This document shows positions 47,831 to 58,419 of a stretch of DNA of 64,000 nucleotides, piece by piece. The notes beneath the pieces are model-generated. The model did not search any database, was not told the origin of the DNA, and worked only from the letters and a program-made list of their open reading frames with translations. How positions within the stretch are numbered: position 1 is the stretch's first letter; every line of letters begins with the position of its first letter. The position numbers were made by a program, and so were the translations under genes. This DNA is from Lates calcarifer (Eukaryota > Chordata > Actinopteri > Centropomidae), in the NCBI RefSeq assembly GCF_001640805.2, contig NC_066850.1, positions 4,313,549 to 4,377,548 on the forward strand, in the 5' to 3' direction.

Positions 47831-48168
47831 AAATGTCTTAGTATATGCATTCAAAGATTTACTTAACTGTGATTATTATTGTTGTGCAGTTCACAGTAAC
47901 GTACATCATTGCTTCAGTGATTAGTTGATAGACACACAATTAATCATTTTACTTTTTCCCAAGTATTTGTTGTATTTGTTGGTTCTTCAGGAGGTGATGA
48001 TAGTCAATTGTTCATTTTCTGAAACAGCCCTCCAACGTGTGGAAAATGTTCTGGTTCAGCTGTAATGTTGAATATTTCTCTGTGTTTTCATGGTTAAACT
48101 GTTGATGAGGAATAGGTAGTAGTGCATTGATCATTTTCCTTCATATGTTTCTCTTTGATTTCCTCCAG

Positions 48169-48383
48169 GTGTCACCACTTTGTCCACATCATCATCCAAG
48201 ATCGCAGAGACGTCATCCACGATCTCAGAGAAGTCATCCACGATTGCATTGACCGTGATCATGGAGACATTGTCGACGATCACCGAGACACGTCTATGAT
48301 CTCAGAGACATCGTCCACAATCACAAAGACGTTGCCCACAATTGCAGAGACTTTGTCCATGAAACAAGAACAGAGGCCTCCAG
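48169..48383 (+). pseudogene. Exon-like Ser/Thr-rich segment built on a 21-bp repeat, frame broken
   Basis: A good acceptor (TTTGATTTCCTCCAG) and a donor (CCAG then GTAACA) bound 215 bases made of about eight units near GAGACGTCATCCACGATCTC. Read in the repeat's natural frame, the units encode heptads like ETSSTIS, as in mucin-type stalks. One unit (about 48,282-48,301) is 20 instead of 21 bases, so the natural frame hits TGA there and resumes one base over. The other frame stays open but loses the Ser/Thr pattern in the first half. No parent gene is recognised. Confidence 0.35.
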
Positions 48384-48692
48384 GTAACAAACAGCTGTAC
48401 ATCAACTGTCTAACACAAAGCACTGACATTAAATTGTTTATGTTCAATATTTGATCTTCAGTCTGAATAGTTCATAATTTGTCAAAAAAAATATACAACC
48501 CATTGATTAAGTTTATTTACATAGTTCATGTAAGAAGAGTTCAAAGAAAAGGAAGAATTTAAGGATAGAATGACTGTTACTGTGAAATATTGGAAAGATG
48601 ATGATCAGTTATGCCTTGTTAGTAGTAGCTATTTTTGATTAATGTTGCGTTTTGAAAAACCTGGTTTCAAACAAATATTCTGTGTGTTTCAG

Positions 48693-48731
48693 CTGAATTC
48701 ACAGAAACAACAGGATCCACCAAAGGTGAAG
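48693..48731 (+). pseudogene. Second exon-like Thr-rich segment
   Basis: 39 bases lie between acceptor TGTGTGTTTCAG and donor GTAAGA. The phase fits the preceding segment: its final G plus CT starts AEFTETTGSTKGE. The length is a multiple of three with phase 1 at both ends, as in shuffled mucin-like exons. It is too short to identify and may be a relic. Confidence 0.3.
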
Positions 48732-48849
48732 GTAAGAAAATATTTTTATATTTAAAAAAAAAATAGCTAAAAAAAATATAATTATGAAAGAAGGAGACGC
48801 TAGAACTGTTTCTCAAATGTCACAGAGCTAAACAAAAACCATGTAACAG

Positions 48850-49135
48850 AAGTAATAACATCAGAAAAGTGTAATAATAGAAGCAATCTGCAAATTAAAA
48901 GTAGTGTAATGTATTAGTAATCTGTATTAATAGAAGTAATGTAATTTAAAGATAATTCGTAATATCAGAAGAAAGATGTACTAGTCAAATTTATCTGTAG
49001 TATAAAAGTAGTTTGCAATAATCAATGAGTAAAAGTTACCTGTAAATTTAGAAGTAATATGTAATGGTAAAAGTAGTCTAATATCTGAGTTATCTGTGAT
49101 GTAAAAGTGATGCAGAGTTAAAGTAATCTAAAGTG
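48850..49135. repeat. Degenerate AT-rich tandem array
   Basis: Diverged units close to AGAAGTAATCTGTAATATTAAA recur about ten to twelve times (AGTAATCTGTATTAATAGAA, AAAAGTAGTTTGCAATAA, AGAAGTAATATGTAATGG). The units differ by substitutions and small indels, so the array is old. Confidence 0.6.
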
Positions 49136-49298
49136 AATCACAAAAGTCTCAAGAGTATCCTGACGTATCCTGAAGTTTGAGGTAGATATGATAAAATCTG
49201 TAGGGGGAGTTCAATCATACGTGTCCGAATGGATTGATGAATGAATGAATGAATGAATGAATTAGCAAAATTTTCATATAAAAATTAAAATGTCCAAC

Positions 49299-49562
49299 TT
49301 CCTGTAGGTTTGAGGCCATGACGTTGAGACTTTTTTGTACATCTGGGCATTTTATGTATGTGGTCCTGAATTTTGTTTATTGATTACAAACAAGCAAGGG
49401 GTGGCAAGGGGATGAGAACCTTTAAATATGTAATAATTTTGCCAGGACTGACGCGTGTGCAAAGTTTTGTGAGTTTTTGGGCATGTTTAGGCCCTCAAAA
49501 AGGCGTTTTATTTGCTATTATTTGCTATGGAAATAATAGCACGCTTTGTACTTGGGCCCTAA
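49299..49562. mobile_element. Teleost dispersed repeat, copy 2 (longer)
   Basis: Begins near CTTCCTGTAGGTTTGAGGCC and ends with the same tail as copy 1: GGGCATGTTTAGGCCCTCAA, AAAGGCGTTTT, TTTGTACTTGGGCCCTAA. Copies 1 and 2 lie about 1.7 kb apart and flank the two exon-like segments and the degenerate array. Confidence 0.6.
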
Positions 49563-50205
49563 CAAGAAAGCTGTTAGTCAGTTTAGTTCAGGAGTTTGTT
49601 ATTGTAGGAAAAGTAAGGCTTTTACAGGTCATATTTTTTATCTTTCATATTTCATTTCTATTCACTCTCCTGGCAATGTGGTTGCCCTAGCAGGTATTTC
49701 ATGTGTAACTGATTCTGCTTTCAGAGTTGCAAGTTTGAAATTCAAGTCATTTTGTCTGATGGTTGGCTGAACATAAATTCAAAGAGTTTTGACTAATGTG
49801 GGAATAATGTAGAACAGCCAGAGTTACTGTTTCTGTAGTATCCGACATGACAAACAGGATGCACTGGGATGTTAAGTAAGCTGAGATGTTTTTAGATCAT
49901 TCAGATCTTACAATCGTGTCTAAATTGGTGCTGATGTGGCACATGTTTACTGGTAGAATGATGTCATTGCATAGATGGAGTATTTGAAACACATTCAGTT
50001 ATTATTTTCCCTTTCTCCCCCACGCATGTAAAAATGAATGGTAATCCCTGGTGCTCTAATGGAAAATATTAGGGGTGTGTGTGTAATATTTCATAATGTA
50101 GAGACAGTTGGTTTAGCTGAGCAGTGCAGCAGCTTTGAATGTCCGCTTGCTGTGTTTTTCCTCAAATATTGGTGGAGAAATTTTAATTTTAACTCCAGGA
50201 ATACC

Positions 50206-50233
50206 TTTTTTTTTTTTTTTTTTTTTTTTTTTT
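50206..50233. repeat. Poly(T) tract of about 28
   Basis: An uninterrupted run of T that could be the tail of a minus-strand retroposed copy, but no body is recognisable beside it. Confidence 0.9.
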
Positions 50234-51007
50234 GCCAAACAACATCGACCAGAATTTTGTAGTTGTAGTAGATGTAGTTTTTAAAAAAGGAATATTGTCA
50301 AAACAAGACACAGATGTATCATCCAATTAGTCTGGCAGAGATCAGGATCCTCTGTTTTGGTTGTCTGAGGAGATGCCACATTGCCCATCCACACCACCAT
50401 TCACACATACACACATATAAACACACATATACACATATCCCTCAACCCCCCCAGCCCCTGAGTGATGGCAAGAGGGAGAAGTGATGTGAGGGGTGGTGGA
50501 GAGGCGAGAAGTGGGAACGAGTGGGGGAACCCCTACTGGGCATGAAGACACATGCCCCCACACACACACGCGGACACACACAGACATATATACAGTATAC
50601 ACACACACATGCACGTCAGACAGAGCCCTGCAGTCCCACCTTTGACACTAAGCTTCCAGAAGCAGGGAACTCTGGCTCATCCCCGCTAACACAGACTGGC
50701 AGGTGAAGCTAAGCGCCCTCTCTTTTCTCCTCCACTCCTCTCCCTTTCTGTCTGTCTTCTACCCTTTCTCCACCTCTATGTGCGTTTCTTTCTTTCGCAC
50801 ACTTCCTCTCCTATTTCTATTTTTCCTTATATCCATCTGTTTCTTTCTCTAACCCCCCCATCTCCTTTCCTTTTCTCTCTCTCCCTCTCCTCTGAGGCTG
50901 CAGGCTGGGGTTGAACTCATCTGTCAGGATCAGAAAGGGGCTGGAGTGACGGGAGACTCCTGTTTCAGCAAGATAAACAGCCAGCACAGATCAAAATACT
51001 CTCCCTT

Positions 51008-51009
<2 letters not shown>

Positions 51010-51052
<43 letters not shown>
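51010..51052. repeat. (AC)n microsatellite
   Basis: About 21 AC units without interruption. Confidence 0.95.
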
Positions 51053-51055
<3 letters not shown>

Positions 51056-51544
51056 GTACATGCACACCTACACGCATGCACAAAGGCGCACATGGAGCGA
51101 GCAATCCATCTTGCAACAACGGCAACGTCAGGCTGAGGGTGTTAGCTTCTTGTCAGCTTAGAAAAAAAAAGATGCAGCATCCAAATTCAGGTGGCACCTG
51201 GTTATTTACAAAGTTAATCATGGAAAATTCTGCTAAACTTGGCCAGAGAACTCAGGCGGCTCTGTGATTGACGGTGACCGAGCAAAGATGCCAATATAGA
51301 TCTTTAGAAGAAACGAACATATATTTGGACGAGGCATAGAGACATCTGTATTCGCTTTGACTGATATGTTGAGAGCGGCTGAATATCTAAAAAAACTAAC
51401 TTTCCTCTCTCTCTCTCTCTCTCTCTCTCCCTTTTTTTATTGAATATGAGAGCTACTTCAACATTTGCCAAGATGACAACGGTTGCCCAAATGTTCTATT
51501 TGATGTTTCGAGCCTCAAGAGCAAGTGGGAGAGAAAGAGTGATA

Positions 51545-51580
51545 GAGAGAGAGGGAGAGAGAGAGAGAGAGAGAGAGAGG
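51545..51580. repeat. (GA)n purine array
   Basis: GAGAGAGA runs with a few GGGA breaks, continuing more loosely to about 51,650. Mirror-type purine tracts like this can form triplex DNA. Confidence 0.85.
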
Positions 51581-51884
51581 AAAACTGAGGGAAAACAGAG
51601 AAAATAAACGGCAATAAGGGAGAGAGAGAGAGGGAGAAAGGGGAGGACTGAAAGCGAATGAGAATGAGAGGAGTGGAAAAGAACATTAGCTTGAGAGATG
51701 CCAAGTTCACTATCTGCCAGCCTGAGGTGTGTGCAGTCCTGGGTATCGTAGTGGCAGGGGAGGGAGGGAGGGGTGAGGCAGTGGGTGTCAGGTATGTCTC
51801 TCTTTCTATCCAAGCACTCCAACATGCGCTTTCTGCTGCAGCTGCTGCTCGCCCGGATAACAAATCATTCCCTACAGCGCCTTC

Positions 51885-52170
51885 TGGTAACCTCGTCATT
51901 CCCGCTAATAACATTTGGAGATGCTAAGCTTGTAAATTAGCGAATCTGGACCGAGGAGATATTATTTATGCTTGTCTCCCATCCTGAAAGACTTGTCTTG
52001 ATGGGTAAATTGTGTTTAATTCTTGGAGGAAGCCGTTTTTTTCTGCGCCCCAGCGTGAGATGAGATTAATCCCTTGACAACCTTTGCGGGCGCACTTCAA
52101 AATTGCTCCCAAATGTCACTTGCCGCCGCTGCTGCCGCCATCCGAGATTTGTGGAGGGTTTGGAAGCAGG
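51885..52170. promoter_or_regulatory. Candidate conserved non-coding element
   Basis: One of the most complex patches in the right half. Motifs include CCGCTAATAACATTTGGAG, GTAAATTAGCGAATC, GATATTATTTATGCTTGTC, AATTGTGTTTAATTC and GAGATTAATCCCTTGAC. It is flanked by GA/CT and CA arrays. No frame has coding character. Confidence 0.4.
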
Positions 52171-52599
52171 GGAAGAGACGAGCAACCGTGCAGAAATGGG
52201 GACACATCCGATGCACATGATCCCCCCCACCCCACCCCTTCATGTACACACAAACACACACATTCTTTAAATGTGTTTTCTTTCCCTTCTTAGCATTCAT
52301 AGAAAAAAAACACACACACAAACTCGAGGCACAAGCCGTTACCCGCCCACATACACAGACACACACCTTGCACCCTCCTATAGATTATGTTCTTGTTATA
52401 CTGACACACATATACCATCGCAGATAAAACTGTATCACTTCGAACTGAGCAGCGACAGCAGACACACATTCGCACACAGGAGCAGTTGTCCTAACACACA
52501 ACACTTACAGCCTGTTCCCCAGATTGCCTTTTACTAATTTGTTCCCTCGGAGTGAGAGTTTGCCTTTGATTTAATGAATCTTTGTGGCTCTTGGTGAAA

Positions 52600-53370
52600 A
52601 GACAGTTTTTAGATTTATTTACCAAGAGGACAGATATGGCCAGAGAAAGGCCCCCTACAGCCCCGGAGCTGCTTTTTTATTCACTCATAAATTCACATAC
52701 TCCAACTTAAATGCTGACGAAACACCTCCAGTCATCTCCACAGAGGCTTTTAGAGAGGCTTCTTATCCCAGATCACCCTCACCCTGGTGAGGTTTGGGGG
52801 GACATGTTTTGGCCTCAGTGATGAGCCCTGGTTCTGGTTCAAGCTCCCCTGCAGGTCGTAGATCAGCTTCCTTGAGCTGGGGGGCTGGTGGGGGTATGGG
52901 CATCTCTTTCTTAATGACCCAAAGAGTGGCGGACATACCAACTGTCAACAAACGTCCCCCTCTTCCTCTCCCCCACATCCCTCCCTCCCTGTGTTTATTT
53001 CTCTCCATGCGGTCTCATCTTCATGCTTTCCCTCTTTCCTGATTGTTGCACGTATATGTGTGTGTGTGTGTGTTTTTTTTTCTCCCCCTCAATTCACAGC
53101 TGGCATCGGAGGGGGGGAGAACAGAGAGAGTAAAAGAGAGGGAAAAAAAGGAGAAATGCACATAATTAGATTGTAAATGCTTCATGATATTTGAGGACTT
53201 CAAAGGGCACGGCTGAAATGATGAGCGAGTTTTGTGTGTGTGTGTGTGTTTACGCCTCTCTGTTGACAAGTGCTTCTGCATGCGCGCCTGCTCGTTATGT
53301 GTATCCGTATGCTTGCGTGTTTTGTGCATTATCATTATCAAAGGGGGCTGCTGACCCCTCTTTCTAGCAG
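52600..53370. other. Non-coding stretch, mixed
   Basis: The first 150 bases (TTTATTTACCAAGAGGACAG through AAATGCTGACGAAACACC) look complex and enhancer-like. The rest is C-rich, then TG and GA simple sequence. The overlapping 80-codon frames on both strands share the same low-complexity sequence and are not supported as genes. Confidence 0.4.
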
Positions 53371-53640
53371 CTTTGCGGCAGTAAAATCACTCACAAGTTC
53401 ATTTCACACCAGCGTGTGAAGAGTTCAGCGGGAACCGCAGCGTGACTGAAAACAATGAGCTTTAATGTGTTAAAAATGAGTTGCAAAGTGCTGTTACCCA
53501 AAGTTCCACTGACATCTGACCGCCGCATTCAAACATAAAATGACACGCGTGACTGTTTTCATGCAACAAGTCATTTCTGGTAATTACAGTTATTTGCCGC
53601 AACCGTCCCTACACACCAATTACACCCGTCTGGGGCATTT
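53370..53640. promoter_or_regulatory. Candidate conserved non-coding element
   Basis: Complex sequence with GCTTTGCGGCAGTAAAATC, GAAAACAATGAGCTTTAATG (SOX-like), CATTTCTGGTAATTACAG and CACCAATTACACCC, ending at a GA-rich microsatellite. Conservation is inferred only. Confidence 0.35.
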
Positions 53641-55351
53641 CTGTACTCTGAGAGAGAGAGAGAAGGAGAGAGAGAAAGAGAGAGAGAGGGGGAAAAAGCA
53701 AAGTTGAAAGCAAAACAATTGTCACATAAAAACACTGTAACAAAATTTGATGAGACAATAATATTTTTCATCTGTCAACTTTCCCTCTTTAACATCAAAA
53801 GCAGGAGGTTAACCTCTGACCTCTGGCTGGAGAGGATTAGATGACTTCCTGTTTGCTGGTCCCCATCCAGCTCAATTTCTGCAACATGTTCATTGTGACC
53901 GCGTTTATTTTTGGAAGAACTTTGATGAAATATGTCGCATGATAAAAAAAAAAAGAAGAAGAAGAAGAAGGGGGGCTTTAAAGTTGTTTTTGCAGAGCTG
54001 AAGAGATGTCATTTAAACAGAACATAATCCATAAGCTGAATAACAAGCAGAGATGTTCGTTCTCTCCCTGCTCCTCTCTCCCTCTCTGTGTGTGTGACAC
54101 AGCTACATAATGTCTGTCTGTCGCTGTCTGAATGTAGGCTGCAGATCTGGCAACACACAGTTTACCAGCACACACACACACAGACAAGCAGAATGAGCTG
54201 TCCTCTTGCACAGTAATGTTTATTTATTGGAACATTTTGGAGTCGGCATACTTCTGTCTGTAAATTGACAGCTTGGCACAATACTGAAGGGAAAAGCTCA
54301 CTGGACTGCTGCTTCATATCAAGAATGATTGATTGGCATTGATGGAGGAGGAAAAATATCCCACTGATTAGGACTGTTACTGTACTCTTACATTTTACTC
54401 AAATAAAAGTACTTTCTGATAGGCCAACAAGTCTTATATGAATGTTAGTGAGACATTAAATTCTCACTTTCTGATAATTCAGATAGTTTTGCAAGTGTTA
54501 GTATAATCTTAATAACTTTAAATGGAGTTTGGCGTGGGTGCTCTGCAGCTTTTTCCCGCAGGTTAAGTGGTTAATTGGTTAGAGCAAGTTAAAAATACAT
54601 ACTATGGCGAGTTGTTCATATTATTATTGATTTATAAAGCATTATTAGATGTTTTTGACTTGACTTATTCAGTATTTGTTACAATTTCTATAAAATGGGG
54701 GAAACTCATACAGGTTATTGATTTAACACTCAAATCTGTAAGATTACAATTAAAGAAACAACTAAAAATATAATTTTGTTAAAGTTGTTAATGGCTCATT
54801 ACTAGTCTGTGAAGCAACATTAAATTTAAATCAGCCATTTGTTAAGCCCAAACCCTTTCTAACTTTGTGCCAATACACACTTAAAGCTGTAAAGTTTTTT
54901 AATATGACTTCTGTCCTCATTAAGGTATTAAACAGCTTTTGGTACTGTATGCTAAACCTGCTCTCACAGCAGTTTGTGACCATGTACACAAATTGTAAGG
55001 TACTCTTTTTTTTGTGACAGCGAGCATGACCTTCAAACTCATGTATTGCAAACACATTTTTTGAATTCATTTCTATGTTCATTAACAGAAGCAGAGTTAC
55101 AAGTACAGAGGTTGGGGTGGATGGCAGACGTGCAAAATGTATGACCGTCATAGAAGAGACTGGGGTTCATATCCCACCTGTGCTTAGATTTAGGCCTTAG
55201 GTTAGTAAAAGATTGTAGTTTTGGTTAAATTTAAATCAGCACATTGTGTCTAAAGTGACTTAACTTTTTCTCTATTAAACCACTGACCTTAACCAAGTGC
55301 TGCCTGTGCCTAAACATAACCATGAAAAGGTTTAATAGAGCTGTAGTCACA

Positions 55352-55352
<1 letters not shown>
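53641..55352. other. AT-rich non-coding stretch
   Basis: Contains GA simple sequence (53,650-53,690), a GAA run (53,952-53,970) and otherwise unique AT-rich DNA. No feature could be supported. Confidence 0.5.

Positions 55353-55397
<45 letters not shown>
55353..55397. repeat. (AC)n microsatellite
   Basis: About 22 AC units followed by TGCTGCTG. Confidence 0.95.
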
Positions 55398-55400
<3 letters not shown>

Positions 55401-55799
55401 TGCTGTCACAAAAAAAGGTAAATTTGTGTCCATGTGCATAAAATTCACGAATATGAACTGCTACTAGACTCGGTTGTTTATGTTAGAGTTGCAGCTAATA
55501 ATTACTTTTATTAGCAAATAATTAAGTTAATTAAGTTAGTGATAACCTGTAAGCTTTTCACTACGACTTTTAATGAGCTCTGCGGTCTCACAGCATGGAT
55601 TTCGCAGAGCTGACTTCTGGCTCGCTGTTGCTTAAGAGAGCCACTTTTAATTGTACACAAACTTCTGATTCATCGCTTCCAATATCGTATTATATATTGA
55701 GAATTTCCCACCTATACATAATACATAAAATCATCCTAATGGAACTTGAAACACCAAAATAGTCACAGGCCAACGTCAGAATAAAGAGTTGTGCTGTAT

Positions 55800-56155
55800 C
55801 AGTGTGGGACTCCATCATTGTCAGTGAAGTTATCCCACAGACCTCCACAGTCCTTGGCTCAGTGCGCCGGGCGTCCCCTGTTGAAGTCAAGCTCTCTGAC
55901 AGTGTTTATGGAGCTGTGTTTTGTGGTCAGTGTGGTCTCTTGCTCGTTTCCCGGAGGCCTTGTAAAAAGCCTCACCACAGGGCTGCTCGGCCGCACTGCT
56001 GCTCTCCCCCCACCACAATACCAGAACTCGCACATCTGTCGAGCAGCAGCAGCAGCATGTCGGAGCTCCACAAAATTTATGTCCGGGGACCCGACAGGCC
56101 ATCAGGAAGGCTGGATGTCTCGCTTTGGGTTTGCAGCGCTCTCTGGCTCTAAACA
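55800..56155. other. Unexplained GC-rich block with overlapping open frames
   Basis: About 350 bases are clearly richer in G+C than either side and open in several frames on both strands (up to 122 codons). None has a recognisable domain, and AGCAGCAGCAGCAGC gives Ser or Ala runs. It starts about 300 bases after a MITE-like fragment (AGAGTTGCAGCTAATAATTA, 55,486). A repeat, a processed fragment or a regulatory island are all possible. Confidence 0.35.
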
Positions 56156-56439
56156 GTAGTTTTAGTTTCGTGGCATGATTTATCATTGGAAAAAGCTTTT
56201 GTTATACGACTCTTGGAGGTGAAAGCGACTTGGATTCAGACATATTTGGGTGAAATTGGGTCAGACTCAGAAATGCTACATTTCAAACGATCCATTGTGG
56301 AAAGGCATTACCAATCATTCAAACAACTTATTTTTCCTCTAAAAGAATAACCTCAATTTGCCTTTTATTGTACTGTCCCTTATTTTGTAATCATTTCTCT
56401 TTTATAAAACGAAACTCTACCAAAGTGATGATGCGAAAA

Positions 56440-56475
56440 GAAATTCCATCGATTGTGCATAATCGGTGGAATTTC
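56440..56475. repeat. Hairpin with 15-bp arms, one mismatch
   Basis: GAAATTCCATCGATT (56,440-56,454) pairs with AATCGGTGGAATTTC (56,461-56,475) across a 6-nt loop, with one A/G difference. Flanking AAAA and CTTTT extend the stem loosely. It is too short for a typical pre-miRNA. Role unknown. Confidence 0.75.
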
Positions 56476-56749
56476 CTTTTTTGATGAATGCAATGGAAGG
56501 CTTTCATTATCCAAAAAAGCATTTCAGTTACATAAAGCATTCATTAAAATTCACTTAAAGCATTTCAGAATAGTGTTTTGTATTGTGAGTGAGATTGGAT
56601 TGGAATTTCAATGAACATCGCCGCTCTGAACATTCTATTGTCCTGAATCTTTCTCTTATTTCCCTCCTCTCTCTCTCTCGCTCTCTCTCTCTCTCTCACC
56701 CACATACACACACACACAAACACACACATACCGTTGACCTCGTGTCACA

Positions 56750-57120
56750 GTGATGATGGCTAACACATGCCGTTTAAACAATCGCCCCAATCCCCCCTTA
56801 TCTTCAGGAGTTATGGGCCTAAATCTACTCATAATACAGAGCTCACTGAGGGTGTAATCCCTCTGAACATCAGAATAAATCCATGCTATATCCGCTACAT
56901 GCAGACTAGCGGCCTGAGCCAGGGCCATTATGGTGGGACTGAGGAAGAGGAGGAGGAAGAGGAGGGAGATGGTGGGTTAGTGAAGGGCGCTAATGGGTCG
57001 TCTATGAATTCATATTAACACTGAGCCATTAGGACACCTCCATCCAGGAAATCCCTCTGACCCTTGTGATACAAACAGCTGTCCGAAGTTGAAACTTTAA
57101 ACCGACAATCCCTCCACTGT
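56750..57120. promoter_or_regulatory. Candidate conserved non-coding element
   Basis: Complex, largely repeat-free sequence (one GAGGAGGAAGAGG run inside). It includes CCGTTTAAACAATCGCC, GGGCCTAAATCTACTC, AGGGCGCTAATGGGTC and GAATTCATATTAACACTGAG. It lies between a CT/CA microsatellite and a G-rich stretch. Confidence 0.35.
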
Positions 57121-57920
57121 AGCGCCTCTTCCTGTCTCTCTTTTTCCCTGTGTTTTTACCACCCCCCCCGCTTAGCCACACTCTGGCTGGATTGTCCTGG
57201 ATTTGTCCCAATCGAAAAAAGTCTTAACAATTCTGCGCAGGGCCGCCCAGAGGCGGGGGGGGGTGGACGGAGCCAGCTGGTCATATTTGGTCACGACGAG
57301 AGACAGTGTGGGGACACAAAAGCAAGAGAAGAGGACAAATACGTGACGACAGCCGAGAGGGCAGGTTGTCTTTCATGCAACCTTTCCGCAACCTCTTCTA
57401 AAAATAATAATAAAGCTGGCGAAATCAAGTTAATCTCAACTCTGATTCAAAGTCAACTGTCAGGACACATGGCTGTCTGCTGCATGGCTTGTGGCGTCTG
57501 GAGAGCATGCAAACTGGGGAAATCCTTGTCATATTAAAAAAAAAAAAAAAAAAGAAAAGAAAAGTAGAGGAGTAAGTGGGCTTTTTAATCGTGGAGCAAA
57601 GTGAAGTGACGAGGCGATTGAATCAAACATGCAAAACTCTCTCTCTCTCTCTCTCTCTCCATGTCTCTCTGCCTTTCTTTTCCCAGGCCTCAAAAAGCAG
57701 CCAACACAACCGTCTTAGAGGCCGAGAGGGGAGGGGGGATGAGGGGGGGGAATCAGAGGCCCCTGGGCTCTTTTGGCTCCTTGGCTGGACGACAGTTTCC
57801 TGGCCTGAAGGGGTCAGCGGTGGGCTGTCTGAGAAACTGGCAGCTATTCGGGGGTGGGGGTTCCAGAGGGGATGTTTTTTTGGGGGGTTTCTTGTGGCTG
57901 GTTGGCATGGAGCGGACACT
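57121..57920. other. G-rich non-coding stretch with possible G-quadruplexes
   Basis: G runs cluster at 57,256-57,270, 57,728-57,750 and 57,850-57,888, with an A17-type run at 57,537-57,553 and a CT array at 57,638-57,660. The 127-128 codon frames here are by-products of the composition. Confidence 0.5.
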
Positions 57921-58070
57921 GACAGTTTTCCAAATAGCGCTGCTCCTGCCAGGGCCTGCTGAGCTCTTACACATTACACTACACGCAGGAAAAGACCAGA
58001 GGCACTGGAGGCCTGGTGCAATAAAGCCCCTGACAGATTCATAAGAAAACGATTGGGTGCCTTATTTATT
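57921..58070. promoter_or_regulatory. Candidate conserved non-coding element
   Basis: Short complex patch with AATAGCGCTGCTCCTGCC, TGGTGCAATAAAGCCCC and GAAAACGATTGGGTGCC. Lower confidence than the larger patches. Confidence 0.28.
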
Positions 58071-58419
58071 TAGGGTGTTCGTACTGTAATGTTTCGCAAC
58101 TCTCAATACTCCAAACAATTATATGTTGCAACATGGGGTATGGAGAGTATAATTCCTGGTAGAAAACAGACTTCATGAATCTCTTGATAATTGTGTAGAA
58201 GAATTTCCCAGAACTTTTTTATATCATTGTACTCTGTAACTCCTGCACACTTTAATAGTCTTTATACAGTATACATTATATTTACTGGGTGTATTTGTGC
58301 CTTACCGACATCTGTTTTCTAGTTTTAATCTCTTCAGCCTGCAACTGCATTTTGTTCACTTAGGAAAGCGAGATATTGTAACTGACCCCATCTCATCTGT
58401 GATTTGAAGTCCTCACTAT

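Larger units (their letters stand above)
49563..51880. other. Non-coding stretch dominated by simple sequence
   Basis: Holds a T28 run (50,206-50,233), CA-rich stretches at 50,390-50,620, a CT-rich stretch at 50,720-50,895, a long CA array, a CT array at about 51,403-51,430 and a GA array. No exon could be supported. Confidence 0.55.

Noticed and set aside
47921..48000. Possible MITE fragment (GATTAGTTGATAGACACACA)
   Set aside because: It resembles a teleost repeat only over a short AT-rich stretch, too little to call a boundary.
51453..51914. 153-codon minus-strand frame
   Set aside because: Its C-terminal half is poly-Ser/Leu from a GA/CT array. No recognisable protein remains when that is removed.
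57576..58044. Overlapping frames of 127-128 codons
   Set aside because: They arise from G-rich composition, overlap each other in different frames and match no family.
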